Below the pieces are notes generated by a model. The model was not told the origin of the DNA. It searched no databases and saw only the letters and a program-made list of their open reading frames with translations. The position numbers were made by a program, and so were the translations under genes. DNA of 64,000 nt. It comes from Verticillium longisporum (taxonomy: Eukaryota > Ascomycota > Sordariomycetes > Glomerellales > Plectosphaerellaceae). Within the stretch, counting starts at the first letter, position 1. Each line of letters opens with the position of its first letter. The DNA is taken from contig JAETXT010000003.1 in assembly GCA_019188255.1 (NCBI GenBank), positions 1,302,001 through 1,366,000 of the forward strand, written 5' to 3'. Shown piece after piece: positions 22,602-33,096 of this stretch.

Positions 22602-22875
22602 TTACTTGGGAGGCGACGCAGGGCCGGCGGTGAAACTGGAGTGGCGTGTTAGTGGGTTGTTGAGAAGATTAGGAGGATAGTTAAGCATTGACGTACTTGC
22701 GCCACATCTTGCCAAACATGCCGGGTGTGACCTGCTGGTCGTGGAGGCTCTGACGACGGGCCTGGCCTTGGGTGCCGCGCTTCTGGTCGACGAGGCCGGC
22801 GAAGAGGGTGTTGGAGCTGCGTCTGCGGCCGGTGGGGGAGCTGCTGAGCTGGTCGGCGGGCTTGGAGGGATCCAT
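22602..22875 (-). CDS. Small conidiation-type (con-8-like) protein, two exons
   Basis: A 70-residue Ser/Arg-rich cytosolic protein resembling small conidiation-specific proteins of filamentous fungi; the family assignment is from memory of the pattern and is tentative. Exons on the minus strand are 22875-22697 and 22635-22602. The 61-bp intron runs GTACGT to CTCCAG with branch CTAAC. Reading through it would give a premature end (KYVNA), whereas splicing gives GKMWRNFTAGPASPPK. Visible features are a start rich in Pro and Ser, GRRRSSNTLFAGL, QKRG and RRQSLHDQ; the two RRxS sites look like basophilic kinase targets. The 5' leader is a 13-bp tandem repeat abutting the ATG. Confidence 0.75.
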
Positions 22876-22925
22876 GGTGATGTTTGTTGGTGATGTTTGT
22901 TGGTGGTGTTTGTTGGTGATGTTTA
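22876..22925 (-). repeat. 13-bp tandem repeat in the 5' leader
   Basis: About 3.8 copies of GGTGATGTTTGTT on the plus strand, so AACAAACATCACC in the transcript sense, ending directly at the ATG of the con-8-like gene. The transcript strand of the repeat contains no G, implying an unstructured leader. Confidence 0.8.
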
Positions 22926-24442
22926 CAGATGGTATGGTTTCTAGGCGATGATGTACTCAAGGCTTAGATGAACTTTGTGTTGTTGAGTGTTAATGTGGTG
23001 TACTACAGAGCAAGGAGAAAGGCCAAGGGAGCACTGGATATATAGGCACAACATCAGCTCATGAGGGGTCAAAGAGACCTAGACGAACTCGGTCAATGGC
23101 ACATCACTAACGAACGACAGAGGGGAGCGGGGGTATCGAGCGATGGGCAACGACCCAATGAACAAGCCCGGGTTGGGAATCTACACGCGACCGCTAGGCT
23201 GAGAAGAGCTGGCCTGACACCAGGCGACACACACACATATCATGTCGAGGTCGATGACTTCACCAATGGGGTGATCCGCCGGATGGCGCCCGGGGAGCGG
23301 ATGGGGAAAAGCTTGAGTGTCGTCGATGATGCGTACCCCGCGCGCGAGTCGGGGAAGACGGACATGGGCGAGAGGGGCCCCTCGTAGAAGGCCAGAGACG
23401 AGGGCCCTCTCGCCTTCTCCCATCTTGGCACGCATCGAGACAACCCCAGGTCACGGGGCGGAAAGGGGTTGAGGGGTCAATGGGGGGAGGCACTCAGGCC
23501 TCGACGGCCGGAGCGTTCGATTGTGGTCATGTTGAGAGGGGCATGCCCATCGCCGCCCCCCGTTGGATGACGGTACAAAAAGGGGTCTACAGTTTGGATG
23601 TGGACCTGATCGCCGGTTGTGGGCATGGAAAAGTCTATCAAATGGGTTCCCTGTGGGTTTGAGGGAGTTGATGCACTAGGGTCGCGATGGTATGAGATTG
23701 TCTGGGGCGGGAGTGCTGTTGGGCATCGGGCGAAGCGAATGGATGCGGTTGCGGCCGTGTGTCGAGAGTTGCTGTGCTGAGGTTGTGAATGGAAGGTGAG
23801 GTCATGGGCCGATTTGAAGCTGTCATCGCTGGACCCTTGGACCCCCGGACCCCCGGACCCCCCAGTGGCTCCAGCGGGCCCAGTGTACACAAGATCCCCA
23901 CTCGGCTGCTCGCCGGTCGCTGTTGCCTCAGAACTGGGGAGCTGTTGCCTCAGCAGAAGGAACGCCCTGTTAAGTCATAATCGTCATTGAGCGATCTGTG
24001 GGGCCCGCGGCAATGCACCATCTTGCATCTAAGGGAGCCTCGCCCCACTTGGCCAAATGCATCACGATCGGCTCAACTTGTCAACCTCGCCGGCCATCGA
24101 CGACCTCCATCCATAGCCTCATCTCTAGCCATCGACGACACATCATTTTCCTTGGCTGGGATATCGAGGTATGACAGATCATCATGAAATCGACCGTCAC
24201 CATGGAGCAGACACTTCTGTAACAGCTAACATTCTCTTCTCTTCTCTTCAACTCGCAATGCAACATGCAGCAAACTGGTGACAAAAAACACTAAGGAAAA
24301 GGAGAGAAAAAGGAAAAGAAATCAACATGCGCGGGTATCGTTCAGATGACAGTATCCTCATGATCCGTCGATCCATGCCAAATCACCAATTTTGTATTCC
24401 GACCTCCGAAACCGATGCCTGCTCCCAGGGCACGCAATCCAC
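22926..24442. other. Intergenic region, short GGACCCCC repeat
   Basis: About 1.5 kb. Short frames on both strands (for example 23477-23890 minus) are low complexity and unsupported. GGACCCCC units repeat three to four times at 23831-23863. The region probably contains the con-8-like promoter and the 3' UTR of the glycine-rich gene. Confidence 0.5.
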
Positions 24443-25543
24443 TTAGCAGGCGCACATGCGGGTACCGCCCACCATGACGGAGCCGGCAGCGCCAGTCGCG
24501 GCCTTGGTAGCACCGCCAGCAACGCCGCCGACGGTGCTAGTGAGGCCGTTCGTGAGGCCGTTCGTGAGGCCACCGAGACTGCCCGTGATGCCACCGAGGG
24601 CACCAGTCAGCCCGTTGGTGATGCCGCCGAGAGTACCAGCAACACCGTTGGTCAGGTCGCCGAGGGTGCCAGTGACACCGTCGAGAGCAGCGCCAGCACC
24701 GGCACCGGCTGCACCAGTGAGGCCGCCAGTCACGCCACCGAGGGTACCAGTGACACCGTTGAGGGCACCGCCAGCGCCCGCACCAGCACCGGCTCCGGTG
24801 AGCGCGCCGGTCACACCGGCACCGCCAGAGCCACCTCCAAGGAGACCACCGAGGAGGCCAGTGAGGAGGCTACCGCCGACATTATCAGCGCCACCGCCGA
24901 GAAGACCAAAGACGGTTCCCAGAATGCCGTCGAGGGGACCACCGGCCTTGCCGCCAACGACGCCGCCGAGGCTGCTGAGGGCGCCGCCGGCCTTACCGCC
25001 GGACGCGAGGCCAAAGATTGGTGACAGAATGCCCGACACAGTCGAGATGATCTGGCCGATAAAGTCGGTCGAGCCTGTGACGTCGGCGACCTCGAGCGAA
25101 AAGCGGCGGGTGCCGGGGTTGACAACACCGGTGAGGCCGCCGAGGGTGCCCTGGACGCCGCTGAGGAGGCCCTTGAGGCGCTGGACGTCGACCGAGCCGC
25201 TGCCCGACCCGATGAGGGCATCGATCTCGCGCTGCGAGACCTGGAGGTCGTTGAGGATGCTCTCGAGGCCGCCGAGAACCGCGTCGGCCTGGCGGCGGGC
25301 GAGACTGAGCGTGGGCTTGACCGTGATGGCCTCACCGGCAGGCAGCATCGTGCCCATGTGCTGCTCGAGCCCCATGTTGATGACACTGTTGGCACGGGCA
25401 ATGACCGTCTTGTCCATGTTCACGTCCTTGCTCATCATGTTGTTGGTCGACTCCATGCCGTTGACCGCGTCCATGTTCATGGGCTTGGCGTAGGAGCTGC
25501 CGACAAGGGCGCTGAGGGCGAGGGTAGCAGTAGAGGCCTTCAT
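24443..25543 (-). CDS. Secreted glycine-rich repeat protein
   Basis: Single exon, 366 residues, probable extracellular or cell-wall protein; not a family I can name. A signal peptide is evident (MKASTATLALSALVGSSYA, cleavage near residue 19-20). The N-terminal third is Met/Asn-rich, then has LARRQ near residue 81-85, a possible Kex2-type cut. A 100-residue amphipathic segment follows (AVLGGLESILNDLQVSQREIDALIG...). The C-terminal half is built of GG(L/V/I)TxG(L/V) modules such as GTLGGVTGGLTG, GALGGITGSLGG and LTNGLTNGLTS, and ends in CAC. The opposite strand is open for almost the whole gene because of repeat periodicity; I regard that as a shadow. Neighbour context gives no clue to function. 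Confidence 0.8.
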   Translation of the reverse strand: MKASTATLALSALVGSSYAKPMNMDAVNGMESTNNMMSKDVNMDKTVIARANSVINMGLEQHMGTMLPAGEAITVKPTLSLARRQADAVLGGLESILNDLQVSQREIDALIGSGSGSVDVQRLKGLLSGVQGTLGGLTGVVNPGTRRFSLEVADVTGSTDFIGQIISTVSGILSPIFGLASGGKAGGALSSLGGVVGGKAGGPLDGILGTVFGLLGGGADNVGGSLLTGLLGGLLGGGSGGAGVTGALTGAGAGAGAGGALNGVTGTLGGVTGGLTGAAGAGAGAALDGVTGTLGDLTNGVAGTLGGITNGLTGALGGITGSLGGLTNGLTNGLTSTVGGVAGGATKAATGAAGSVMVGGTRMCAC

Positions 25544-28500
25544 TGTGACAGTGGTTTTCGAGTTTTATAAGTGAGTGTGAAAGGTGAGTGGGGAGAAGAT
25601 GTCCGAAGAGGAGTGAACGGAAAAGGTGAGTTAGTTGTTAGAGAGTGTGGTGAGAGAATGTGTGTGATATTGTGTGAGATGCTGAGTGCTGAGGTCTCCT
25701 TCTTCCATCAACAGACTGACAACCTGCGTCTTTATACCCCGCCTGCCTCACGATATCGACTTTGAGCTTCGCAAAACGACCTTCTGAGCCCTGAATGGCT
25801 CCTCATTGCTGGTGAACGCTTCCCACATTGTCGGCCTGTCTCTCGGCGGGACCCTGGAGCAGCCATATCGCGAAGCCTGGGCAGCCGCGGACCGATACCA
25901 CACACAGATGGCCTCCTGGGTTGGGGCTCGCTGGAAGATTGTCCCCGCATCAGGAACCGGCATAGGTTGGGCTGCCTGTGACACAGTCCCAGATGAGGCT
26001 CAGAAATCTTCCTAGCACTATTGACTGTTGTGTGCATCCAAGCGTGGGGTCGCGTCCCCAAGGGTCCTTCATTTTCCTTAGGCCCCGGCTTCTCCCCGGC
26101 ATCGTGCCCCGCGAGTTGTAGACATCACTGTAGAGCTTCCTCCGGTGTCTCCAGTATCTTCCCGGAATGTGGAAGCACCTGCATCTCACCGATCTACTAG
26201 ATGAGTATATTTGGAATTTCATACCAAACCCCCGCCGTTGGATGGGTTCCATAAAGTTCCCTTGCGGCACTGTGAAGTCTGCTAGCCATTGGTCCAAGAT
26301 ACGTGCCTCGGGGTGAAACATTGATGGGTCGTCCCGAGACATCCAGCTTGCAGACACCACTCCAACCTTCCACAGCATTGGGTGCTTTTGATTTCAGATG
26401 CGTCGTGAGCATGCTCTGGTGCGTGGGATTAATGGCCCACATAACAATACCTTGTTGTGTTCCGGATCATTAGGGTTGCGGACGATCAGGGTCTGGTGCA
26501 TATTTCGAGCGACCCAAGTAGAGGGGTCGGCAGAAGCTCATGCCAGTCTTTAAAGCAGAGCAGAGACTTTGGCAGCGTGCAAGTTGAGTGTTCATGTCCC
26601 AATCCGCATGAGTAGTACATGCATAGACCAAGATGGCGTGGTGGTTGCTGAGGAGCCTCAGCCAGCACCAAGTCGGCTGGCTGCCTGGCAACCGCTCTTT
26701 CCGCCAGACGACCAAGGCAACAGCGTCACAAACTATATAGATAACGCTGACGCGCCATTCACCAACAGCCACCGGGCCGTGACGCATGGCCTGGTGGTTA
26801 TAGAGGTGCTTAACAAATACCCGTAAACACATGCCTCTACATGTGAGGGCGCGCAAGTCCGAAAGCGCGTGGAGGGACTTGGGGGTTCGACGCCGGCACA
26901 CGGCAAAGGAGAAATCCTTTTTGGCATCGCATTTCTCTATCTCAGTTTCGTCTGCTATATTGGAATTATCACCTGGCATTAAAAAATGGGTTACAATCAG
27001 TATTATGCAGGCGGCGGCAGGCTTAAGACGTGATATTTTGGGGAAGGTGCTTCTGATGGTTTGCGCGCATGCCAACCTGTGCGAGAAGGCCTCTTTTCTC
27101 GGTTGCGACTTCTACTCCTTCCATTCTCGGTCATTGAAATATGGATGTGCTTAGGGTATACACAAGCGGCGATGTACTCCGCCATACTATACTAAACTTG
27201 GGGCCATGTGTGTGGACACCACGAATACATCTCTGTCTGATAGATGAGTCTGGACCTATCCAGCTGGCTCATCTCAGGAAAGGCGATGACTTGCACGAAG
27301 CTGTGGACCCGGTCCGGTAGCTAGACGATAGGTTTCTACGTAGCTGCTCTCCCTCCAGTTATTGATTGATCCGCCAATATCTGGGCTGAACGAGCACGAC
27401 ACGGCCAACTTTTACTAACTGAGCGTAGATATGAATATCGACTTCCGGTGCCTCGCCAGAAGAGTGGACTTGTTCTCGACACAGAAAGGAATTGGTGCCC
27501 ACGGAGTGTCTGGTACACTTTGGCTACAAGCTAACCAGGATCCTCCTCGTCAGCGAGGCTATCATCGAACACGTCGCACGAGCCATGCTCCTTTGTCGAC
27601 CTGGTCGGAATATGACCGGCCTATCGGTTGGCGACTCAGCTTCGTGGTGCTACTAACACGGGCACTGGAAGCCTGGGCAGCGACCTGGAAAGGAATGGCG
27701 CCGCGGCCGGTCAGGGAGTCTTTGACGGCCGGGACCTGAGATTTCCATACAAATAGCACGTTCTCTCTTTGCTTTTCGTAGGATCATCAAGCGATGGGTC
27801 TGGCTCAAGGATCCATGGCCATGATGAGACTGCTCGGGTCGGAAATGGCCCAGCTGGCGGGTGGTCATGGCATGAGAAGGATTCTATTCAGACGTCACTC
27901 TGAGTGGAGGCTTGGCTGAGATGTAGAGCTTTAGCTCGATGGATGTTTAGGTCGACTTTATTCGATGAGCACTAGAACACGGGCTCGAAAACATGATTAG
28001 GCTGATGAGGACTGATTCTCTGGTATTGAGTGGTGACCACGAATTACTTACTGGGTAATAGACGGCAACGTAAGTGCGATAATGATGCTGTTTTAATGGA
28101 CGTGGTACTTTTATCTGGAGCACAGCTATCACAGGCAACGGTCCATCATCGATTAGTACAATCTTGAGTTGCCAGTCAGATCTTGTCGACAGGCTGACGA
28201 GTCCTTCTCTCGAGCGCTGTCAGTTGAAGAAGCCACAGATGTGGCAGCTGCCAGAGCCGCACGTGAGAGACTGACATGCCCGACAGGCGCATTCATGGAT
28301 GGAAGTCCTTATCAGATGAGCTGTTCAGCACGGCCGTAGCGTTGAAGAACAACAGACAAGACACGTTCATTGTGCTGTCCTCAGTCGATCGGGACGATAG
28401 CACAATGTTGTATCCCCAACCGCAGATCTTCTGTGCGGCTTCAAGAAAAGCCGTCTTCTGGAACATGAGGGCTTTCCAGTAACAACCTGTTTGTTCGGAG

Positions 28501-28720
28501 ATGTGCGCGATGAACATGCGACGGTATATATCGCTTGCCCAACATCGACTCTTGTCTATCACGAGACGAAAGCTGCCTTGAGGAGAAAGAACCGCCATTA
28601 CCAACGCTACCATCTGTCTCAACCTGTCACTGGATTTCAGCATCGTCCAAGAAATCATCTGGTCACAAAGAAGTCTCATCCCCAACCCAACAGCAAAGTC
28701 TCACATACTAACCTGATTCC
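25544..28720. other. Longest gene-free stretch (3.2 kb)
   Basis: No frame here has an ATG start together with a recognisable domain. The 201-codon frame at 26470-27075 (minus) opens at TTG. Short frames at 25748-26442 and 28276-28482 show no features. A TATA-like TTTATA lies at 25731, and pyrimidine-rich sequence precedes the gene at 28721. I see no transposon ends or long repeats. Confidence 0.5.
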
Positions 28721-29728
28721 ATGTGTGTCCACGTTGCAACCCACCGCCCCTGTGGCCACACATCATCCTACCCCGTGTCCTGCACCTCCACCTGGCGCCA
28801 GAAAACCAAGTGCTTTTATCCTCTCGTCAGCTGCTTCTTCGGCGACGGACCTAGCAAGCCCTGCACTTCTGTACGCCTATACATGTCCACCACAAATCCA
28901 TGCCCCTACTGCCCCGATCGTCGTCCCTTCGAGCGTCAGCAGCCCATGCGCATCCCCGAGGGCACCCATCTTACCTACGCTGAAAGGCGCGTCCTTGCGC
29001 AGAGGTACCCCGGTGAAGCGATGGAGACGCAGTACTCGTCACGCCCGACAGACAAGCGCAGCCGCTTCACGTTGGCAGAACAAGAGAGGATCCGACGAAT
29101 CCATTCCGACCAAAGGGCAATGAGGTTCGAGGTAGTGCCCGAACAGCCCGGTCATCCGATGGATATCCACAAGCCGCTGCCGGCCCGACCTTTACAGGTG
29201 CCGTCTCGCTCGTTGGAGCAATCATTGTCGTCGCATGGTTTCGAGACTCGTATGCAGAGCCGAAGGGCCGCAACCTCGCAGAGAGGCGCGGAGCAGGTCC
29301 GAACCCCCCCCAAGACCCCCGCAAAGGATTCATGCCATGTGGGAATGCCGCAGACCTCACAGACGCCATCCAAGGCGGACCCCCAGTCGAGTATTGGGCA
29401 TCCTCGCGGTACAAATTTGGCCACGGCTCAAGGACCGTGGCCCAACGTGGCTCCGCCGCCAAATACCCGTCGATCGCGCAAAAAGCAGGCCAAGAGCGTG
29501 TCTCGTAACAGGTCATGGAAGACCGGTATACTGGGCGACGCGTTACGCGGCGGCTCCTCGAAAGCGGCAGACCCGGATTCAGACTCAGAGTCGTTCGTCT
29601 CAGCTGATGCACTACGTATCGAGCGGCAACGTTCTCAGCAACAACGACTTTACGACGCGGACTGGACAAATGAACCGCCCAGGGGAGGTACAAGAAACCA
29701 TCTCAAGAAGAATCATCAACGCAGGTAA
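28721..29728 (+). CDS. Unrecognised protein with Cys/His-rich N-terminus
   Basis: Single-exon frame of 335 residues with an ATG at 28721. The first 70 residues are rich in Cys and His (MCVHVATHRPCGHTSSYPVSC, then KCFYPLVSC and NPCPYC), spaced like a zinc-binding fold, although I cannot match it to a named finger. A basic disordered middle has HKPLPARPLQVP and repeated Ser/Pro/Lys tracts. A DPDSDSESF acidic patch precedes the Gln/Arg-rich end. The next frame reads in-frame through the last 50 codons with plausible sequence, so the C-terminus may be altered by an indel like those seen elsewhere in the window. Function unknown. Confidence 0.65.
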   Translation: MCVHVATHRPCGHTSSYPVSCTSTWRQKTKCFYPLVSCFFGDGPSKPCTSVRLYMSTTNPCPYCPDRRPFERQQPMRIPEGTHLTYAERRVLAQRYPGEAMETQYSSRPTDKRSRFTLAEQERIRRIHSDQRAMRFEVVPEQPGHPMDIHKPLPARPLQVPSRSLEQSLSSHGFETRMQSRRAATSQRGAEQVRTPPKTPAKDSCHVGMPQTSQTPSKADPQSSIGHPRGTNLATAQGPWPNVAPPPNTRRSRKKQAKSVSRNRSWKTGILGDALRGGSSKAADPDSDSESFVSADALRIERQRSQQQRLYDADWTNEPPRGGTRNHLKKNHQRR

Positions 29729-30237
29729 TTGATACGGGTTTCTCTTTGAGTCTTTGTGGTTTCTTTGTGTTGAAGTCCGCGTTTCATTTCTTTGTTTACT
29801 ATCACATGTGTGGCCATACAACTGAAGTGGCGTAGATGTTAGACAGCGAGAAGGCGTGCAAGAACAAAAACAGGACCATGGGTGATTGTATTAGTGAGGG
29901 CAGGAAACCTTGGGGTGACCTCCATCATACAAAATCTATACAAAAATGCAAAGGCTCACAATCTCCACAAAACACAATGCCGTGATGGTGCTGACGAAGA
30001 ATTCGCAGCAGGGGATGTAACGCTCCTTCGTGATTTGCCCAGCAAGTCGATGTCAAGGATCTGAGTATATTACGGGCGGCTGATGACTCGACTTGCTCAG
30101 GGCGTTTGGTGAGATGACGTAGATCTCTCGATATTTTGGGGGAGCCGAAGAGATGGAACATGGAATGGAGGCTGGCATTGTCGGCAAGTCCCATCGCTTG
30201 GCTGGCTAGCTGTGGCAAGATCGTCACCGACACTTGC
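29729..30237. other. Convergent intergenic region, no gene seen
   Basis: About 500 bp between the 3' ends of the Cys/His gene and the Mpo1-like gene; AT-richer 3' flank with no further structure seen. Confidence 0.55.
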
Positions 30238-30996
30238 TTACTGGGCCTTGCCGCTCTTGGCATCAACAGCCTGAGCGGCTTTGAACTTGGCAATCTCCTT
30301 CTCGACGGCCTTGTCGACGCGAGCCTTAAGCTCCTGTCGGTAACCCAACAAGAACAGAAACTCGAGCCAGACGAAAAGGGGCGCCAGGAAGATGGCCTGG
30401 ACAAGGTTATCGAGCAGCGCGGGGGCGCGCTTCTCGAAAGCACCGTGGCCGATGAACTGGAAGATCCAGCAGACAACGTGGGTGATTAGCGCAGCCTGGT
30501 TCGTGGTCGTCGGGTTTTCGATCCTCAGAGAGTTGCCATAGGCGGTCACAGCAAGGCTGATGATGGCGAGCAGGGTGCCGGCAACAGGCTCGAGGAGCAC
30601 ATAAAGCGCACCCCAGGTAATGGCGGCGAGGGTGCCGAGGTTGAGCTCCAGGTATGGAGCGGTCAACCAAGATGGCAGCGGGATGAGAGTTCCCGTGTTG
30701 GTGGCCTGCGATCAATTGATGAGCTTGTGGTCCGGTGTGCGGCTGGCTCTAGACCTAGACCGAGATCGGTCAGCCACTCACCAGCAAGAAACCTGAGTAG
30801 AGGATGAGAGGCACACAGCACATGTGAATGGCAATGTTGACCGAATTATGGTGATAAGCACCATACTTTGCGCAAGTTAGCCCCAACTGAAATATCAAGA
30901 CTGAATGGAATGAGACGCCTCGTCCATCAATGGTCGGTTCAAGGCCCGTAGAATTGCACTCACAAAGGTTAGATGCTTTTCCAAGTCGAGGGACAT
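30238..30996 (-). CDS. Mpo1-like 2-hydroxy fatty acid dioxygenase (DUF962/YGL010w family)
   Basis: ER membrane iron-dependent enzyme; the yeast homolog Mpo1 shortens 2-hydroxy fatty acids from phytosphingosine breakdown. Exons on the minus strand are 30996-30964, 30865-30782 and 30705-30238, giving 194 residues. All three boundaries are phase 0 (GTGAGT donors; AAAG and GCAG acceptors). They yield MSLDLEKHLTF|YGAYHHNSVNIAIHMCCVPL...FLL|ATNTGTLIPLPSWLTAPYLE. The His-rich YHHNxxNIAIH segment and ITHVVCWIFQFIGHGAFEKRAPALLDNL carry the conserved histidines thought to bind iron. Four or more hydrophobic segments span the protein. The C-terminus is a charged helix (RVDKAVEKEIAKFKAAQ). RPB7 diverges from its 5' side. 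Confidence 0.92.
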
Positions 30997-32391
30997 GATG
31001 GTGGTTGATTGTGATTGGACCCGAGAGAAACAAATGTTGAATAGTGCATCCGCAGACAGTCAAAGTGACAGGTGGCTCTCTCAGGCTAGGACACGGTGGA
31101 GAGTCTCAGGTCGTCGGGATAAGGTAGTGAGCGATGGGAGATGCCGTGGGGCCTGAGAAGAGCAAGTGATCGCGTGATCTGGGGTTCGTATTGACAGACG
31201 AGCGCTGGTGATGAGGACGGCTGAGGATACGGAAGGGGGTAGTCAGGGTCCTCCTTTTTGAAGATGGAGATGCGCGTTAGCTGGAAGCTTCGGAGGCGCG
31301 AGACCAGGGCCAGGGGATACGAGGGCTGAACTGTCGAGGGATTTGACTCGAGGCAGCGGTTCGACCGAGGGTTGAGCCTCGGCTGTCTGAATGATGGGGT
31401 GTCGAAGTTTGGTGAGACGGAAGTTCTGGTAGATGCAGAATGTAACAATGTCGAGGTCAGACCGTGGTGATGAACATTGGGAATTTGAGAGGGGGGAAAA
31501 GAGTTTGAACAATGGTCATGCTCGTGCTCGTGCTTCGTGGTGCTGGCGCTGGCGCTGGCGCTGCCGTTGGTTCGCTGCGTTCCCCATCCCCAGACATGGA
31601 GAGTCAGGCGCGCCCCTGTCGAGGCCCAGCCTAGGCCAGGTCCTGTCGAGGGAAGGTGGCACCTAAAGTACCTACCCTGCCTAATAAGGTGCCTTAGGTA
31701 GGTACTGTAGGTACTGCACTGCTCCAGTCAACAGATGGCAGGTGCTGCACAGTGTTCTACGGCAACACCACACTCCACCCCCACTTCCGCCTTCCGCCTA
31801 CCGCCTACCGTCCTGTCCTCCACTCTTGTGGCGCGTGCTTGTGGGTGCCTGTGGCTTTGCACCTTGTCCTTGCATTCTCTTTGTGCCTTAGCCAGATGCC
31901 TGGGCTCGCGCCAGTGAGGCCTCAGCCTCGTCGGATTTGTCTCCTCCATCTACTTCTCCATCCCACGGCTCGCGATCCCATCAATTGACCGCCCGTCGCC
32001 AGGAGTTAGTGTGGCGCGTCTCAGTAGCCCCGACCCCAGCTCAGGAGGCCTTCGTGCATTTTAATTTCCTTCCGTCTTTCTTTTCACTGTATCCTCCGTG
32101 CCATCACGACACTGGCGCGAAGCAACATCCCATCGCTAGAGCTTGCTCTTCCCTGTCTTTGACACTCGGCCGCGGCAGCAAAAGCGCCCCGGCCAACGCG
32201 AGGTCGCGTAGCATTTACTCTGACGAAGCTTAAGACGACGGTACTGCTCGACTTGGCCAGTTTTCGAGAGGTGCGCAACGCATCAAGCAGGCGACAGGGA
32301 CCGACTTTTCGAGGCGACCAATTGCGAGCGACTCGGAGCTGAACTTTTGCCCCGATACCATCACACACACACACACACACACATCGCGAAG
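30997..32391. promoter_or_regulatory. Divergent intergenic region Mpo1-like/RPB7
   Basis: About 1.4 kb. It contains a CCTA/TAGGTA cluster at 31665-31715 (GTACCTACCCTGCCTAATAAGG...TTAGGTAGGTAC). Pyrimidine-rich sequence follows at 32040-32160, and a (CA)11 run lies just before the RPB7 ATG. Frames on the minus strand (31086-31512) are unsupported. Confidence 0.55.
32362..32383 (+). repeat. (CA)11 microsatellite in the RPB7 leader
   Basis: An uninterrupted CA dinucleotide run of 22 bp that ends 8 bp before the RPB7 start codon. Confidence 0.9.
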
Positions 32392-33096
32392 ATGTTCTTC
32401 CTCAAGAACATGGAGCGCAGGGTCACCCTGCACCCTTCGTACTTTGGGCGCAACATGCACGACTTGGTTACGAGCAAGCTACTGAAGGATGTCGAGGGCA
32501 CCTTTGCCGGAAGCTACTACGTCATCTCCATCATGGACACGTTTGATATCTCCGAGGGAAAGATTTTGCCTGGTAGTGGACTCGCCGAGTTCAACGTCGG
32601 GTACCGTGCGGTCGTGTGGAGGCCCTTCAAGGGCGAGACGGTAGCGTTCCCTTGTTTCCTGCCTTGGTGCTGGGGGAACAAGACTTCTGACTTGACTTCA
32701 GGTTGATGCCGTCGTCTACTCCGTCAACCATCAGGGCTTCTTTGCTCAGGCTGGTCCTCTGCGACTCTTCGTGTCTGCTCACGTATGTTGTCATTGGGAA
32801 GCGGCACACTGCTCGGGCGGACAAGCAAGAACTGACATGTTCCTAGTTGATTCCTTCGGAAATCAAGTGGGATCCCAACGCGACGCCGCCACAGTTCACG
32901 GACAACGATGACACCATCATCGAGCCCGGAACGCACGTGCGCGTCAAGGTTATCGGTACTCGTGCCGAAGTCAGCGAGATGTGGGCTATTGGTAGTATCA
33001 AGGAGGATTACCTTGGGTATGCCGTCCTCCTACCCTTTGTTACCCTGTGATTGGGCTTACAGTATTTCTCCCCCTTTAAGCTGCCTTCAGGATTAA
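32392..33096 (+). CDS. RPB7: RNA polymerase II subunit Rpb7
   Basis: Stalk subunit that pairs with Rpb4 on RNA polymerase II; nuclear, also linked to mRNA decay in yeast. Exons are 32392-32640, 32702-32782, 32847-33016 and 33081-33096. The total is 171 residues, the same length as yeast Rpb7. The RPB7 N-terminal fold has MFFLKNMERRVTLHPSYFG, GSGLAEFNVGYRAVVWRPFKGE. The S1/OB fold follows (VDAVVYSVNHQGFFAQAGPLRLFVSAHLIP...) and ends IGSIKEDYLG. The last coding exon is only 16 nt. I chose the acceptor TTTAAG at 33080, giving the end CLQD. An acceptor 18 bp earlier (TTACAG, ending 33062) keeps frame and the same stop, adding six residues. Confidence 0.93.

Noticed and set aside
24456..25493. 345-codon plus frame opposite the glycine-rich gene
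   Set aside because: Pro/Arg/Val repeat dictated by the GG(L/V)TG coding repeat on the other strand; no signal or domain of its own.
26850..26902. tRNA-like GGTTCGACGCC
   Set aside because: The T-arm stem does not pair (GGGGG against CCGGC), and no D-arm, anticodon arm or acceptor stem can be drawn.
26470..27075. 201-codon minus frame in the long gap
   Set aside because: Opens at TTG, and composition does not look coding.
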